Shown: positions 63,921-64,000 of the stretch, in pieces
Position numbering within the stretch: the first letter of the stretch is position 1
Layout: every line of letters begins with the position of its first letter
NCBI RefSeq assembly: GCF_016919005.1
Contig: NZ_JAFFQE010000001.1
Span: 1-64,000, forward strand
Length of the DNA: 64,000 nt
Direction: 5' to 3'
From: Desulfopila inferna
GTDB lineage: Bacteria > Desulfobacterota > Desulfobulbia > Desulfobulbales > Desulfocapsaceae
Made by a program: the position numbers and the translations under genes
The notes under the pieces: generated by a model
Seen by the model: the letters and a program-made list of their open reading frames with translations, nothing else
The model's database searches: none
Told to the model about the DNA's origin: nothing

Positions 63921-64000
63921 ATGATTAATAAAGATTTGCTGGATATTCTTGTCTGTCCTCAATGTAAAGGACCTGTTGTTATGACGGAATCAAAAGACGG
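63921..64000 (+). CDS. Trm112-family small zinc-ribbon protein, 5' end only
   Basis: The frame MINKDLLDILVCPQCKGPVV matches the opening of bacterial Trm112/YcaR-like proteins (about 60 residues, CPxCKG zinc-ribbon half). It runs off the window end after 26 codons. The start has only a weak GAG upstream. Family members partner methyltransferases or sit beside LPS genes. Confidence 0.75.
   Translation, partial: MINKDLLDILVCPQCKGPVVMTESKD

Noticed and set aside
63639-63962. 107-codon minus-strand frame near the right end
   Set aside because: It covers the start of the Trm112-like gene on the opposite strand, has no ribosome-binding site and no recognisable pattern.

Overview
The window looks like chromosome of a Gram-negative, anaerobic Desulfobacterota bacterium, probably near the Desulfobulbales. 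That is inference from gene content: two tungsten-type aldehyde:ferredoxin oxidoreductases with dedicated MoaD- and MoeA-like proteins, a B12-riboswitch-controlled ThiC paralogue of the anaerobic benzimidazole route, a Pyl-less MttB-family methyltransferase, SelA, a stand-alone IMP cyclohydrolase, FolE2, Kdo transferase and outer-membrane lipoproteins. No phage, integrase, transposase, CRISPR array or rRNA gene is visible. One tRNA (Thr, CGT) is present.

Layout. 0-11.6 kb: a leftward tandem promoter at the edge, then selA, a two-pseudo-GGDEF/TPR protein and a LOG-family protein, pilT, the convergent comEC-waaA pair, rsmE and a DMT transporter. 12-32.5 kb is the distinctive part: a TPR-MttB fusion, a GntR/FadR regulator, proline dehydrogenase, AOR plus MoaD-like protein, and P5C dehydrogenase; then uvrC, a cobalamin riboswitch with terminator ahead of bzaF (thiC-like), a fused oligopeptide ABC ATPase, acylphosphatase, a PilZ gene broken by an in-frame TAG, and a leftward operon of an unknown 201-aa protein, moeA, moeA-PBP, a second AOR and a second MoaD-like protein. 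32.7-44 kb: gpmI-darP, a secreted metallo-hydrolase, an aminotransferase, folE2, the compact run hsp15-like/purH-N/purN/pyrR/U32, and a cyclic-nucleotide-domain protein. 44.5-51.2 kb: rpsT, trpE-G-D-C-F (no trpB or trpA), rlpA, two intergenic repeat types and tRNA-Thr. 51.3-64 kb: a BtuCD/FecCD-type ABC pair behind sppA, dinB, a Crp-type regulator, two FlgO-like lipoproteins, a PHP phosphatase, an NtrC-type regulator, nadK, proC and the start of a Trm112-like gene.

How the genes may work together. PRODH and P5CDH make proline to glutamate. An AOR with its own MoaD-like partner lies between them and could draw ferredoxin electrons from glutamate semialdehyde or another aldehyde. The MttB-like enzyme and GntR regulator next door suggest an N-methylated substrate such as proline betaine feeds the path, and BzaF would supply a benzimidazole lower ligand for the corrinoid such a methyltransferase needs. 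The paired MoeA proteins fit tungsten or molybdenum insertion for the AORs. These links are inference from proximity.

Intergenic DNA carries at least three inverted-repeat families: a dyad/hairpin unit of about 70 bp (14.7, 50.56, 50.63 kb, with a related dyad at 36.0 kb), an element bounded by GATTACCC/GGGTAATC (20.4 and 50.8 kb), and a 128-bp hairpin element (62.5 kb).
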